The translations under genes were made by a program, and so were the position numbers. From Pluralibacter sp. UBA7423 (GTDB lineage Bacteria > Pseudomonadota > Gammaproteobacteria > Enterobacterales > Enterobacteriaceae): 64,000 nt of DNA. Under the pieces are notes generated by a model. That model was given only the letters and a program-made list of their open reading frames with translations. It made no database searches and had not been told where the DNA came from. Of the stretch, positions 49,320-59,900 are shown one piece after another (position 1 is the stretch's first letter; each line of letters opens with the position of its first letter). Where the stretch lies: the NCBI GenBank assembly GCA_002470465.1, contig DKMD01000040.1:96231-160230 (forward strand), read 5' to 3'.

Positions 49320-51833
49320 TTATCCCTCCCTGATACTGGTTTTTTCCAGCAGTAAATCCCACGGTGTCCACGGTTTTTCCGGCTCAGGTGGCGGGAGCTG
49401 GTAAGTCACGGTCGCAGACTCAAACGGCATATTTTTGTGCAGGGCATATCCCTGTTCATCCAGTACGCCCGCGAGTTCGCTTCCCCCTTCGAAACGAAGG
49501 GTATAAGGTGCTTTCGGGATAGCCTCCTGCCCGTCAAAGAAGTTCAGAGCGAGGTCGTTCTCTCCCTTCCCCGGTAGATAGGGCACTTTTACCGTCTGCG
49601 AAGCCCCACCTTCTGTGTCAAGCCGGCTGGCCTTGCGGGTATAGGTCCCCGCCGTCTCATATTTAATCTGCCCCTGCTCAATGATGAGGGAACTCCCACC
49701 GCCGACCAGACGTATTCGCTTTTTACCGGCCAGCAACATCTCTTTGGCGGAGATAAGGGTCAGTTTCTGCTCTGCGCTCAGATGCATCACCCCGTTCTGC
49801 GCCTGAAACTGTACGGGCCCCTGAGCCGAAATCAGGCTCAGCTTGCCATGTTGGGCAAATATTCCCACGCTGTCGCCTGCCAGTCCGGTGATATGCCCTT
49901 CAGCTCCCATACTGATGTCACCGCCCGCATTCAGGGCGATATTGTCCGCTGCGGTCAGCTGCAGATGTTCACCACTGGTAAACGCCAGCCCTTCCGGGGC
50001 GGAGAAGTGAAGCATTTCATTGAGGGTTTTCAGGCGGGTGCTGAACATCGACTGTTGACTGGCGATGTCCGCTTCCAGGGCTTTCGCCTGGCGGGTGGCT
50101 CTGGCCAGCTCCGCGATTTGCTGGTTCACCGCCTCAATTTCTTTCAGCGCCGCGTCCATATCCAGCACCTCACCTTCCCCGCGCGTTTTCCCGTCGGCGG
50201 TGACCAGCAGCCCTTTTGCCACACGGATAACCCCGAACTCATCGGTGCGCAGCTCAAATCCGGTGCCGCGAACGTCGTTCTGCATATCCACGATATGCCC
50301 CTGGTTCAGGGCGGTGCCACCAAACGGCGTACTCAGCGCAATATGCTCTGCCTGACGCTGGTCTTCCATCCGCAGTTCATTATCCCCGGCGGTGCGCAGG
50401 ATGTTCTGGCTGCGGTTGTCCCGGGTAACCACATCGGCATGCTCTGAGTCATGAAAGGCATGGGCGATATACGGGCGGTCCGGGTCACCACCGTCAAAGG
50501 CGATACCGACTTCCGTACCAGTGATAAGCGGGGTATGCCAGCCGTATGTTTCCCCGGCACAGGGTTTGGCCTGGCGTACCCAGAGGTAGTTATAACCGGG
50601 CTCTGCGTCTTCGCGGCTGAAGTCCAGTTTCACCCGGTAACGGCCCTGGCTGTCCAGGTGTGCATACGGGTCATTCTTCTCTTCACTCTCCACACGGGCC
50701 GTCAGCGTCCCGGCAATCACCGGGCGTGGCACCGTTTTCGGGCGGAAGCAGAACTGCTCACTGTAAGGTATTCCCCACAGGGAGACATGAAGACGGGTAT
50801 CGCGGGCCGCGCGGAAGGTGGTGAGTGTAATCACCATCCCCTCTTTGAGCTCCGGTACATCACTGTCACCGGTCTCCAGCACCATGCCCGGCGTCAGATG
50901 GCTGGCATTACTGAACAGGTGCAGGCGGATGGCCCTGTTCAGTTCACGTTCGTGATGAATACGGGCACAGAACGCCCCGCTTTCGGTTTCCGGTTCAGAG
51001 GAGGTGTCATCCCCGGCTTCGCGGTACGGGGCCGCGTAGCGGTAGTGCTCACCGGTGGTGGCGACCTCGTTTCTTACGCTGACGACGGCATCCATTGGCG
51101 TGCTGGCGGTGCGGTAGTTGTAATCCCGGGTGGCCACGCGGCCGGTCACCGTGTGGTGCCACACTCTGGCATCCCATACGGCTTCAACTGCGCCGTCATG
51201 GAGAGCAGAAGGCTCACGGTACGGCAGGCGTACATCAAACTGATACTGCAGCTGGCTGTCGCCAAAGGTCACCGTGTCCAGCCCGGTGATGGTGTTCACC
51301 CCGGTGCGGAACCAGATGCCATCTTCGGCCAGTATTCGCTGAATAAACTGCAGGTCAGTCTCCCGCCATTGGGTTATCAGCTCACGGACCGGGTAGGTCC
51401 GTTCCAGCCGGAATTCAAAATCAGTCCCATCGAACCCATGGCTGCGCAGTATCTGCTCAACCAGTTCCGGCACGGAGACATTCTGCCAGACCGCACAGCG
51501 GCGGGTGTGGCTGAGCAGCGCCAGGCGTGAGGAGAGCGTTACGGCAAAATGCATCTGGTCTGCAGTTTCTTTCAGGCACTTAAAACCGGTAATGATACCC
51601 TGCACCACACGGCCAGAGCGCATGCTGAGCGTGGCATACTTCAGCATTGCATCCTGACGGCTGATGCCTTTTTGTGGTGTAGTGAACTCAATGGTCCATT
51701 TGAACGGCTTGTTCAGCGCCTCACGACCGTGGAAGTTCAGCACATCGGGCTTAAGGGGACTGTCATTTATCTCAAGCGTATAGCGGGTCTGCCCGTCAAA
51801 CAGGGCCAGCCAGTTGTCCAGCATAGTGTCCAT
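49320..51833 (-). CDS. vgrG: T6SS spike protein VgrG with transthyretin-like C-terminus
   Basis: VgrG trimerises into the puncturing spike and carries effectors. The 837-residue protein has the gp27-like head (about 1-400; FKWTIEFTTPQKGISRQDAML, WRETDLQFIQRILAEDGIWF), the gp5 OB-fold (about 400-480; DPYAHLDSQGRYRVKLDF, WVRQAKPCAGETYGWHTPLI), a DUF2345-type beta-helix (about 550-750), and a C-terminal extension. The extension (LALNFFDGQEAIPKAPYTLRFEGGSELAGVLDEQGY) looks like a transthyretin-type domain, which in enteroaggregative E. coli VgrG1 helps bind an effector. The effector gene follows with a 1-bp gap. Confidence 0.95.
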   Translation of the reverse strand: MDTMLDNWLALFDGQTRYTLEINDSPLKPDVLNFHGREALNKPFKWTIEFTTPQKGISRQDAMLKYATLSMRSGRVVQGIITGFKCLKETADQMHFAVTLSSRLALLSHTRRCAVWQNVSVPELVEQILRSHGFDGTDFEFRLERTYPVRELITQWRETDLQFIQRILAEDGIWFRTGVNTITGLDTVTFGDSQLQYQFDVRLPYREPSALHDGAVEAVWDARVWHHTVTGRVATRDYNYRTASTPMDAVVSVRNEVATTGEHYRYAAPYREAGDDTSSEPETESGAFCARIHHERELNRAIRLHLFSNASHLTPGMVLETGDSDVPELKEGMVITLTTFRAARDTRLHVSLWGIPYSEQFCFRPKTVPRPVIAGTLTARVESEEKNDPYAHLDSQGRYRVKLDFSREDAEPGYNYLWVRQAKPCAGETYGWHTPLITGTEVGIAFDGGDPDRPYIAHAFHDSEHADVVTRDNRSQNILRTAGDNELRMEDQRQAEHIALSTPFGGTALNQGHIVDMQNDVRGTGFELRTDEFGVIRVAKGLLVTADGKTRGEGEVLDMDAALKEIEAVNQQIAELARATRQAKALEADIASQQSMFSTRLKTLNEMLHFSAPEGLAFTSGEHLQLTAADNIALNAGGDISMGAEGHITGLAGDSVGIFAQHGKLSLISAQGPVQFQAQNGVMHLSAEQKLTLISAKEMLLAGKKRIRLVGGGSSLIIEQGQIKYETAGTYTRKASRLDTEGGASQTVKVPYLPGKGENDLALNFFDGQEAIPKAPYTLRFEGGSELAGVLDEQGYALHKNMPFESATVTYQLPPPEPEKPWTPWDLLLEKTSIREG

Positions 51834-51837
51834 GAAC

Positions 51838-52365
51838 TTACTCCTCCACCGGTACCGGGGTCAGCCCGGTGCTGTTCAGCTGGATAGTACGCGGTTTGTC
51901 CGGATCGAGATCATCCCGGGTCAGCACCAGACGCCAGCTGTTGTTGCGCATATCCGGGCGATTGAACAGCCCCACCACTGCGACATATTTCGCGTCCTCG
52001 TCCATCGGCATATTGAGGGTCACGCTGCCTTTGGGCATCACCAGCAGCGATTTGCTGGCGACGATGTCCTCTTTGAGGGTGTTATCTGCATCACGCAGCA
52101 GTTTCTGGTAGTCGGCGGCGTCCACCTTCTGGCGATCTTTCAACTGGTACACCTGCACCATGGTGGCAAGCGGGATCTGGCTTTCATCGGCATTGGAAGC
52201 GGCACGTGGCTCGAAATCCAGGTGCAGCACCTTTATTTTTTTGTAGAAGATGGCTCTGGTTGCGCTGACCGTGCCATCCGACACGGCCTGAGTCAGGCCA
52301 CATGCGGTCAACAGGGAACAGAGCAGCATCAGTGCGGCGCTGCGCGACAGGGAAGCGAAAATCAT
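51838..52365 (-). CDS. tssJ: T6SS outer-membrane lipoprotein TssJ
   Basis: TssJ anchors the TssJLM trans-envelope complex to the outer membrane. The 175-residue precursor has a signal peptide with lipobox LLTAC (Cys22), followed by a beta-sandwich region containing LHLDFEPRAASNADESQIPLATMVQVYQLKD (near residue 47-77) and the later LNMPMDEDAKYVAVVGLF typical of the family. It lies 4 bp before vgrG and follows tssG by about 76 bp, with AAGGAC before the ATG. Its partner TssM is in the window; TssL is not. Confidence 0.93.
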   Translation of the reverse strand: MIFASLSRSAALMLLCSLLTACGLTQAVSDGTVSATRAIFYKKIKVLHLDFEPRAASNADESQIPLATMVQVYQLKDRQKVDAADYQKLLRDADNTLKEDIVASKSLLVMPKGSVTLNMPMDEDAKYVAVVGLFNRPDMRNNSWRLVLTRDDLDPDKPRTIQLNSTGLTPVPVEE

Positions 52366-52441
52366 TCGGGGAGTCCTTTTCAGCGTTCAGAAACAGGGGC
52401 GTGTTGAATGTGTCTGGTGTTGGGTATTACTTTCAGGAATA

Positions 52442-53521
52442 TCAGTCGAAACGGTAGCCACCGGGCTCTGCCGGTCGCAGGGTCTCACAGGTCAGCCCTT
52501 CATAGGTGCCCAGGCTCACGGTCAGGTGCGTGCGGGTTGCGGGTTTGTCCCGCTTCAGGCCCAGCACGCCGGTACGTCCCAGTTGCACCCGGTGCGCCTT
52601 ACCCAGACGGGGTTCGGGCAGGCAACTCACCGGCACCGTGAGGCGAAGACGCACATCGGAGCGGTACCCCATGTACACCCGCAGCAGCACCATCAGGTCA
52701 GTGTGCAGCTGACCGCCGGGCAACCAGCCCTGTGCCTCCTGCAGGTTGTCAGTCGCCAGCATCAGCAGAATACGGCTGCAGGCCTCTTTCCCGGTCCTGC
52801 CGAGCGTGGCACGCTGTGACAGGGACACCCGGTTTTCTTTACCGAGACCGCTGCGGTTTTCTACGGGAACTTTCACCGGGTCCGGGCTGATAACCGTGGT
52901 CCGGGTCTCCGGGGCCAGCAGACTCACCAACTGACGTATGCCTTCGGCGTTTCGGGTGGGCAGCCGCATGGTCCCCAGTAGCGCCAGGAAGCGGGAGACC
53001 GGCGTGGCAATCTGCTCCGCCGTACCCGGGATGCCTAGGCCAACCAGCCCCAGCAGGCACTGAGAGGTCTCATCCACGCCGCCGGCTTCGAAGGTCGCCG
53101 GGTAAGCGTATTTACGCCAGATACGGTAGTACTGGGTGTGGATGCGGTGGCTGAAGATATCGAGGAATGCGGAGGTGGCTTCATGCCCTTCCCGGCGCTG
53201 CGCAATATCATCGAGGTACGCCGTCGGCAGCGGGGAGTCAACCCCGTACAGCCCGAGGAAGGTGGTGCGCACCGTCGGCGACAGGTCCGGGTGGTCCTCG
53301 TCGGTTTCAACCGCCTTCAGCTCACTGACCGGGAACCCCATCCCCGGCCACGGGCGAAAACGCACCGGGTCGGCGGACAGTTTCTCGGTGCTGCCGAGCT
53401 TCGGCGCCTGCGGGTTTTCCTGCTCCAGCAGCTGGCAGAAGCGGTAGAAATTAACCCGCCAGATGTCGTCGCGAAGCCGCTCCGTCAGCCCGGAATGTGC
53501 TGGCTGTGATTTTCTTTCCAT
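52442..53521 (-). CDS. tssG: T6SS baseplate subunit TssG
   Basis: TssG forms the core of the baseplate wedge with two TssF copies and TssE. The 359-residue protein starts MERKSQPAHSGLTERLRDDIWRVNFYRFCQLLEQ and shows the family pattern KLSADPVRFRPWPGMGFPVSELK (near residue 45-70) and TTFLGLYGVDSPLPTAYLDDI (near 85-105). The C-terminal part carries GRTGVLGLKRDKPATRTHLTVSLG, typical of TssG ends. It overlaps tssF by 37 bp, as is common for this pair. Confidence 0.95.
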   Translation of the reverse strand: MERKSQPAHSGLTERLRDDIWRVNFYRFCQLLEQENPQAPKLGSTEKLSADPVRFRPWPGMGFPVSELKAVETDEDHPDLSPTVRTTFLGLYGVDSPLPTAYLDDIAQRREGHEATSAFLDIFSHRIHTQYYRIWRKYAYPATFEAGGVDETSQCLLGLVGLGIPGTAEQIATPVSRFLALLGTMRLPTRNAEGIRQLVSLLAPETRTTVISPDPVKVPVENRSGLGKENRVSLSQRATLGRTGKEACSRILLMLATDNLQEAQGWLPGGQLHTDLMVLLRVYMGYRSDVRLRLTVPVSCLPEPRLGKAHRVQLGRTGVLGLKRDKPATRTHLTVSLGTYEGLTCETLRPAEPGGYRFD

Positions 53522-55254
53522 CGCAGTCGTTTCCCTGTCGGTTGCAGGACCAGCGTGAGCTGATTGAAGAGGTGGACATCGGCATAAAGGGCAAAGAAGC
53601 GATGCAGCATCTCACCAAACAGGGTGACATCACCCTCCCCGGCAAAATTGTCCGCGTTGAGGGTGATTTCAATGTCCACCCCGCGCAGCATAAAGCCCTT
53701 CTCAAAACGGCGGATTAGGGTGTGCTTTACCGCCACAATCGCCTCCAGACGGCGGCGGTTCATCTCATCGTCGGTCCAGTCATACAGCGCCAGCGTGCCG
53801 CGTAACACTTCCGGGTTATCCATCATGCTGAGAAAATTAGAGCCCAGATGACTCATCACCCGCCAGTGGAAGCGGTCATTTGCCGGTGGGTAAAGCGGCA
53901 AAGTTGGCACCTTCAGATTCATGACCCGAACCGGTACCTTGCCTGCTTTCACCACCCGGTCCAGCAGGGTGCTTTCGAGCGAGCGGCGCGGCAGCTGGCC
54001 GTTGGTGCCGGTGATGCGGATGGAAAGCGACTCCGGGGTTTGGGACAACTGCTCCAGCTCGAAGGACTTGCCGCCGAGAATGAGCCAGGTGTCATACAGT
54101 CCCGAAGGGCCGCGCTTCACACGGGTATGAAAGTATCGCTCCGGCGCATCAAAGCGCATCATGCCCCCACGGTGGCGGAAACTGGTGAACGGCACGTACG
54201 GATGTTTGCCGTTTTTCACCGCACCGTGAATGGCATCCACACTGTAGATTTCCGTATGACCGTCCTGCACGCGCATCGGGCGCAGCAGGTATTCGTTCTG
54301 CAGCGGATCAGGCGTCAGCGGGTCCGCTTCCAGTGAGAACAGGTTAATGACCGGCGCACAGTGCAGACGGAAGTTGTCGGTCTCAAACGGCATGTCAGAA
54401 GGCCAGCCGCCGTCGAGTACGATATCGGTCTCAAACCAGGTGGTTTTCGCACTCAGGCCGGCCAGCTCCAGCCCTTTAAGCTCCACAAACATAAACTTCT
54501 CGCGAAAGCTGAAATACTCAAGCAGCAGCTGGTAGCCACTGAACGCGGAATCCCCTTTCGGCCACAGCCGGTCGGTATCGTCAAAGCCCATCGGCTTGCA
54601 CCAGCCGTCAAAGCGTACCCGTTCGGTGCGGGTTTCAGCATGGCGAACATACATCGCCTGCACCCGACGGGTCAGCGCCAGATGCAGCGCCGAGGCCACC
54701 GGGCTGTCAGCATCGAGGTAGATGGCTACCTTATCGATACCGGCTTTTGACCAGTCCACTTTGTCCGGGCAGTCGAAACGCAGACGAATGGCAGCACGGC
54801 CATCCGGTTCGGTCTGCAGACGGGCGTCTGCCAGGTTCAGGGGCTGCAGCGGCACCGCGCGGGTAGTGCGGTACTGACAGACCGTCTTCTCCGGCCCGAC
54901 CGGGCGCGACAGCACGGAGAAACCTTCTTCCAGCATTTCCATTTTGCGCAGCTGCTGCCACTCCGGACTAAAGGCCACCACGGAGAGCGAAGGGATGGTA
55001 CGCATGTAATGCGGCCACAGCAGGCTGACCAGCCCCTCAGTCAGCTCTGGCAGGTCATCATCGAGCTTTTCGCGCAGGCGGCCCATCAGGAAGGCAAAGC
55101 CCTCAAACAGGCGCTCCACATACGGGTCGCGCGCCCCGGTTTTATCCAGGTTGAGCATCGCCGCGCGGTCGGGGTGGGCACGGGCAAACTCTTTACCGGC
55201 TTCGCGCAGATAGCGCATCTCGGCTTCGTAGTAGCGAAGGGTTAAATCATCCAT
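53485..55254 (-). CDS. tssF: T6SS baseplate subunit TssF
   Basis: TssF is the largest baseplate wedge protein, present twice per wedge. The 589-residue protein begins MDDLTLRYYEAEMRYLREAGKEFARAHPD and continues with RDPYVERLFEGFAFLMGRLREKLDDDLPELTEGLVSLLWPHYMRTIPSL, the clear N-terminal signature of the family. The C-terminal part carries HRFFALYADVHLFNQLTLVLQPTGKRLRWKE. It overlaps the tssG start by 37 bp and follows tssA by about 85 bp. Identification is firm. Confidence 0.96.
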   Translation of the reverse strand: MDDLTLRYYEAEMRYLREAGKEFARAHPDRAAMLNLDKTGARDPYVERLFEGFAFLMGRLREKLDDDLPELTEGLVSLLWPHYMRTIPSLSVVAFSPEWQQLRKMEMLEEGFSVLSRPVGPEKTVCQYRTTRAVPLQPLNLADARLQTEPDGRAAIRLRFDCPDKVDWSKAGIDKVAIYLDADSPVASALHLALTRRVQAMYVRHAETRTERVRFDGWCKPMGFDDTDRLWPKGDSAFSGYQLLLEYFSFREKFMFVELKGLELAGLSAKTTWFETDIVLDGGWPSDMPFETDNFRLHCAPVINLFSLEADPLTPDPLQNEYLLRPMRVQDGHTEIYSVDAIHGAVKNGKHPYVPFTSFRHRGGMMRFDAPERYFHTRVKRGPSGLYDTWLILGGKSFELEQLSQTPESLSIRITGTNGQLPRRSLESTLLDRVVKAGKVPVRVMNLKVPTLPLYPPANDRFHWRVMSHLGSNFLSMMDNPEVLRGTLALYDWTDDEMNRRRLEAIVAVKHTLIRRFEKGFMLRGVDIEITLNADNFAGEGDVTLFGEMLHRFFALYADVHLFNQLTLVLQPTGKRLRWKENHSQHIPG

Positions 55255-55338
55255 GTAAGGAGATCCTGAGTATAGAAAATATCAAAAAGAAAACAGAAGG
55301 TGTCATCAAGGGGGATGACCCGTAATATCAGGGGGCAA

Positions 55339-56958
55339 TTAACCGCACAGCACCATCGCGCGGGCCGGATCGAGAGCAATCAGCCCGGCCAGCAGGCTGT
55401 CCATTTCCGGGGCAAAACGGGCCTTGTCACTTTCACTGCGCCCCGCTTTCATGCGCAGCAACCGCAGACGGCGGGCCTGCACGTCGAACAGCAGCCCCGG
55501 CTCCCACTCACTGAGGGTCAGTTGCGGGGCGCTGTCGGTAAGTTCACCCAGCAAATGGAGGGCGAGTTCATTACGTCCGTACTGCTCTGCCACCTTTGCC
55601 ATCAGCAGACGCAGCAGCCAGCGGCTGCGGGGTAAGGCCATGTCCGGGCGATTCTGCAGCCAGCTAAGTGCCGCCTCCGGCCCCTCACTGTCGCCCTTCT
55701 CCATCGCCTCCGCTTCCAGTGCCAGAATGTCATCTGCCTGAGCGGCGGTGGCCACTGCCGGCTCGTCACTGAAGCCCGGCATGTCATCGTTGACCTTTTC
55801 GGCTATCCAGTTCAGCGTCACCTCATCGGCAAGCGGCGAGCCGTCGTTCCAGGCAAGTGCCTCCAGGCCGGGAAGACGTTTGAGCATCAGCTTCAGGTCG
55901 CTCAGAATATAGTCGGCCCATTGCTCCCAGGGGTTCCCTGCGCGGCTCAGCCCCTGCCACAGATACCACTGCAAATCGAGCCAGAAGCGGTTGCCGCCTT
56001 CGGTGAACATCACATCCACCTGTTCAATCAGCTCTGTCCAGCTCTGCTGCAGGTACAGGCGTTTAAGCTGGGCGCGATAGTCCGCCTTTGGCGGCAGCAG
56101 GCGGGTGCGCCCGCTTGCGTCGAGCGCCGGCAGCTGCGTCACCAGGTCCCAGCGGGCGGCCTTCATCATCCGGTGAGCCGCCAGCCAGCCCTGCGGCTGC
56201 TCCACCACCCAGCCGGACAGGACGCGCAGCTGACGGACCAGCTCCACTTCCGATTTGACGGCTGCGGTTTCCGGTACAGCTGCGCCTGACGTCGGTGTGC
56301 AGTGGGGACTTTCACCTGCATGATCCTGGCCGGATGTTGCCACCGGTGTATCCAGCCCGCCGCTACCGGCCAGGCGGGTTTCCAGCATGCGAAGCAGCCC
56401 GGCAAAGGTGGGGCGTTCCGCCTCTGGCAACTGCTCAACCGCATTCTCCAGCAGGCACAGGGCCGCCGCCGTTCTGGCCGTCTCTTCCCGCGTCACGTCC
56501 GGCCAGCGTGCTAATGCATCCAGAACGCGCTCACTGTTCAGCCACTCGAGTGCCGCTAAACGGGCGGTGCTGCGCTGCGGGTGGCAGTGCTGCCCCGCCT
56601 GCTCCAGCATGGCCGTCAGCAGCAGAACGCCGTCCGTCAACCCGGTATCGCCGTCACGCTGCAGGCGGGCAAAGGCATACCAGGTCGCCACCCGGATATC
56701 GCGGGCATGTCGGGTCAGAATGCTTTCCGCCAGGCGGCAGAGTACGTCGATATCAGTACCGGAAAGCTTGTTGATCTCCTCGCGCATCAGCTGGAAATCA
56801 TCCTCATAGGTCGGGTCATCCCCGGCTCCATTACCGGTCGGGAGTGGTGTCAGCCACGGCGACCACAGAGAGAGGTTTTCCCGGCTCTTAGCGAGCAGTG
56901 CGGCATGCTGGTCCACATCCGGAAGACACAGGGTCAGTAACGTTTCTGCCATCGCCAT
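55339..56958 (-). CDS. tssA: T6SS cap/initiation protein TssA
   Basis: TssA directs baseplate docking and tail growth. The 539-residue protein has the N-terminal ImpA domain (about 25-140; ENLSLWSPWLTPLPTGNGAGDDPTYEDDFQLMREEINKL, TWYAFARLQRDG) and a C-terminal VasJ-type region (LIEQVDVMFTEGGNRFWLDLQWYLWQGL, then RSRWLLRLLMAKVAEQYGRNELALHLLGEL). A Pro/Thr/Ser-rich linker lies near residue 195-225. Its ATG directly abuts the TAA stop of tssM. The first ATG is used; a second follows two codons later. A shorter TagA-like paralogue is at 41689-43074. Confidence 0.9.
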   Translation of the reverse strand: MAMAETLLTLCLPDVDQHAALLAKSRENLSLWSPWLTPLPTGNGAGDDPTYEDDFQLMREEINKLSGTDIDVLCRLAESILTRHARDIRVATWYAFARLQRDGDTGLTDGVLLLTAMLEQAGQHCHPQRSTARLAALEWLNSERVLDALARWPDVTREETARTAAALCLLENAVEQLPEAERPTFAGLLRMLETRLAGSGGLDTPVATSGQDHAGESPHCTPTSGAAVPETAAVKSEVELVRQLRVLSGWVVEQPQGWLAAHRMMKAARWDLVTQLPALDASGRTRLLPPKADYRAQLKRLYLQQSWTELIEQVDVMFTEGGNRFWLDLQWYLWQGLSRAGNPWEQWADYILSDLKLMLKRLPGLEALAWNDGSPLADEVTLNWIAEKVNDDMPGFSDEPAVATAAQADDILALEAEAMEKGDSEGPEAALSWLQNRPDMALPRSRWLLRLLMAKVAEQYGRNELALHLLGELTDSAPQLTLSEWEPGLLFDVQARRLRLLRMKAGRSESDKARFAPEMDSLLAGLIALDPARAMVLCG

Positions 56959-59900
56959 TTATTCGTCTCCCGCCAGTGTCAGTGTGCTGTCGGCAGCACC
57001 AACGGCAAAAATGTTCTGCGGCAGGCTGAAGCCCTGCAGTTTGAGCAGCGCCAGCGGCCCGTCACCGAGCTCGCTGCGCAAGATAAATTTCAGCGGATTA
57101 CCGTCCGGGGTGATCCACACCAGCTGGGTGCGGCTGCTGTCGAGCGGAGTGATCAGCGCCTTATCCAGCAGGCGGATGAAGCCCCAGTTCCCCTGGTGGC
57201 TTTCATACAGGCGCATTTCGGTGTTCACTGAACGCCAGCTCAGATCCACACCGGGGTAATACGTATTACCCGGCCAGGTGAAACTCTGCCAGCTTTCCAT
57301 CTGGTTGAAGTAATCCAGTTTCTGGCCATCGAGCGTCAGCCAGGTGCGGGCCACATCGCGCGACGGTCGGGCCATCAGTTCAAAATGCACGCCGGCATCG
57401 CCCTGGGCAAAAACAATATCGGAGATATCAGCAAGCTTATTGATGGCAGTAAGGAACGCCGGGTTGATGCTCATTCCCTGGCTGGCAGCCGGATCCACCA
57501 CCCAGTGGCTGCCTTCCTGATGCAGCATGCCGCCGAGGTTGGTTTTGATAAATGCCGCGATACGCCCGGAGTCGCTGCGCAGGAACTGGGCCAGCAGTGG
57601 CAGTGAAGCATCACTGCCGGTGGCCTTAAACGGATAGCGTCCGGCAAAAGCGGTGTTCCACTGCGAAACAATGGTGCTCTGCCAGCGGGCATTGAGACTG
57701 CCTGCAGCAGGAGCCAGCACCTGACGCCAGGCAAGGTCAAGTGGCTGCACAAACAGCGCCTGCCCGAAGCCGTTCCACTCCTGGCCGAGGCTTGCGGCCA
57801 CCAGAGAGCCGTAGTCACGGGTATCGGTCAGGTCAATGGCTTTGCCCTGGAACACAGTCTGGGCCAGCATCTGCGCCATCGCCTGCGGATCCGGTGCACT
57901 CGTCACCTGCTGCAGCTTAAGACGCACCTGGGTCACACGGGCAAGCCAGGACTGGAAGCTGAGGTTACCGTTTGAGCCGGTACCGTCCTTGCCGGCCATC
58001 AGACCCGTGAGCGGACCAAACACGCCGTCCAGCGGACCTTTGGGGCCCTGTGCCTGCTCAATAAACTGTTTTGCGTTTTTCTTACGCCCCACCAGTTTTT
58101 TCGCCGAGTCCACCAGGGTGTCAGCCAGAGCTTCTCCTTTGGCACCCGTCTGCCCCTGCCAGGCAAGGGTATTCATCAGCGCCACCAGAGGTGACTGGCG
58201 CACATCCGCCAGCAGGTTCAGCTGGGCAATCGCTTCGGAGAGCGAGGCGGCTTCCTGCCACTGGATACTGTTGGCCATATTGAGCCAGGCGTTGCCAAAA
58301 TCGGTGAAGTAACGCTCGGTCAGGCGCTGTTTGAGCGCTTCCGGCGATACATCACTGCCCGGCTGATGGGTTTTATCAGTAAGCACCCAGTCGATTTCAT
58401 CACGGCGGGTCTTCACCACCTCATCAATGGCGTCCTGTACCTGCTCTTCCCACGCCTGGCGTGTGAACATCCCCGGCACCACTTCTTCCGAGGAGAACAG
58501 AGATGAGGCGTCCGTATCGCCGGTCATGTCCGCGAGGGTTAAATCCGGCCAGTTACGGGCAATGCGTCCGAGCATCTCCTGATACAGACCGGATTCAGCG
58601 TTGCGCTGACCAATCTGTTTGAGCAAAATCTGGCGCACCGTGCCCACCAGTTCGCGGTCGGGGGTAATTTTCCACTCAGGGTGTGCCGGTAAGTTCTGCG
58701 CCCAGAAGCCGAGCAGTTTCGGGGCCTGTGTCTGCCACACGCTGTCCGGCACACCGCTGCGGTGCGGCCAGGCTTTCAGCATATTGCCGGCAAGCCAGTT
58801 CGCATCTGCTTTGTCCGGGCGCGCCAGCATCAGATAACCTTTCAGCAGGTTATAGGTTTTTTGGGTCGCAGACGTACGTGCATCGCTTGCCGGCGGCAGT
58901 TGCACAAAGGCATTCAGCTGGCTGTGAAGCTCTTCGGCCAGCGCATCACGCATCAGCGCCTGGTTGTTACGGGCGTACAGTGGCCAGAGCATCTTCAGCG
59001 TGTCGCTGTCCTGGTTCAGGCCAAAGCGGGTGTACCACGGCGCACCGTGCACTTCGCGGTTCTGCAGGCGGGCAATAGTCTGTTGCAGTGCCAGCTGGTT
59101 ACGAAGGCGCTCCGGCAGAGGCTGTTTTGTGTCAGCGGCAACCCGAGCCGTATCCTGGGCCAGCCAGATTTGTGTGCGGTTGACGGACAGGGACAGCAGC
59201 GTACCTGCGCCCCAGAGCAGAACCAGCCCAAGCAGCACCAGGCGCAGTACCTTCTGCCAGTGGAAGCCGATTTTACGGGCATGCACCTGCAGGCTGTCAT
59301 TCTCAAGTTCCTGCCAGACTGCCGGTGACAGGCGCGCATGCGGTACTGTTTCGGTTCCCGGCAATGCCGGACTGAACATCACACCACGCAGACGGTAAGG
59401 GGCCGGCCCCGACATCAGCGTGGTCAGCAGCGGGACCAGGGAGCGCCGCAGCGAGCCACGCAGGGCTTTTGACAGACTCAACAGCCAGTGATGCTGTGAA
59501 CTCTCCAGCAATGCTGCCACGCCGGGCGTCTGCAATTCGGAGGACAGAGTGGTGAGTGTCTCACGGGTCTCTTCCGTTGTTGCGCCCGGACCAAATAACG
59601 CGCCGGCTGGAGGCACACCTTCCCCGTCATGGGCCCAGGTACCTTCCCGGATAAGCCACAGCCAGACCGGCAACTGCCAGCCCAACAACGTATCGGTTTT
59701 CTGGCGTACACGCACCAGCGTGTCCTGCTTCGCCGTATCGGGCAGTACAGCCGTATTCATCACCTGCACCACGCCATCCAGCGGACGCTGTGGGCGAACG
59801 GCTTTCAGTACCGACAGGAACTCATCATCCGGCACGCTTTCCGCCAGACCGCCGTGAATAAGCACCACCCCGTCACTCTCCTGCCAGTGATCGCGCTTAA

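Noticed and set aside
50451..51530. 359-codon plus-strand frame opposite vgrG
   Set aside because: VgrG on the other strand is certain; this frame is its shadow.
52866..53310. Short alternative frames within tssG and tssF
   Set aside because: They fall inside genes with clear family signatures and lack start sites or domains.
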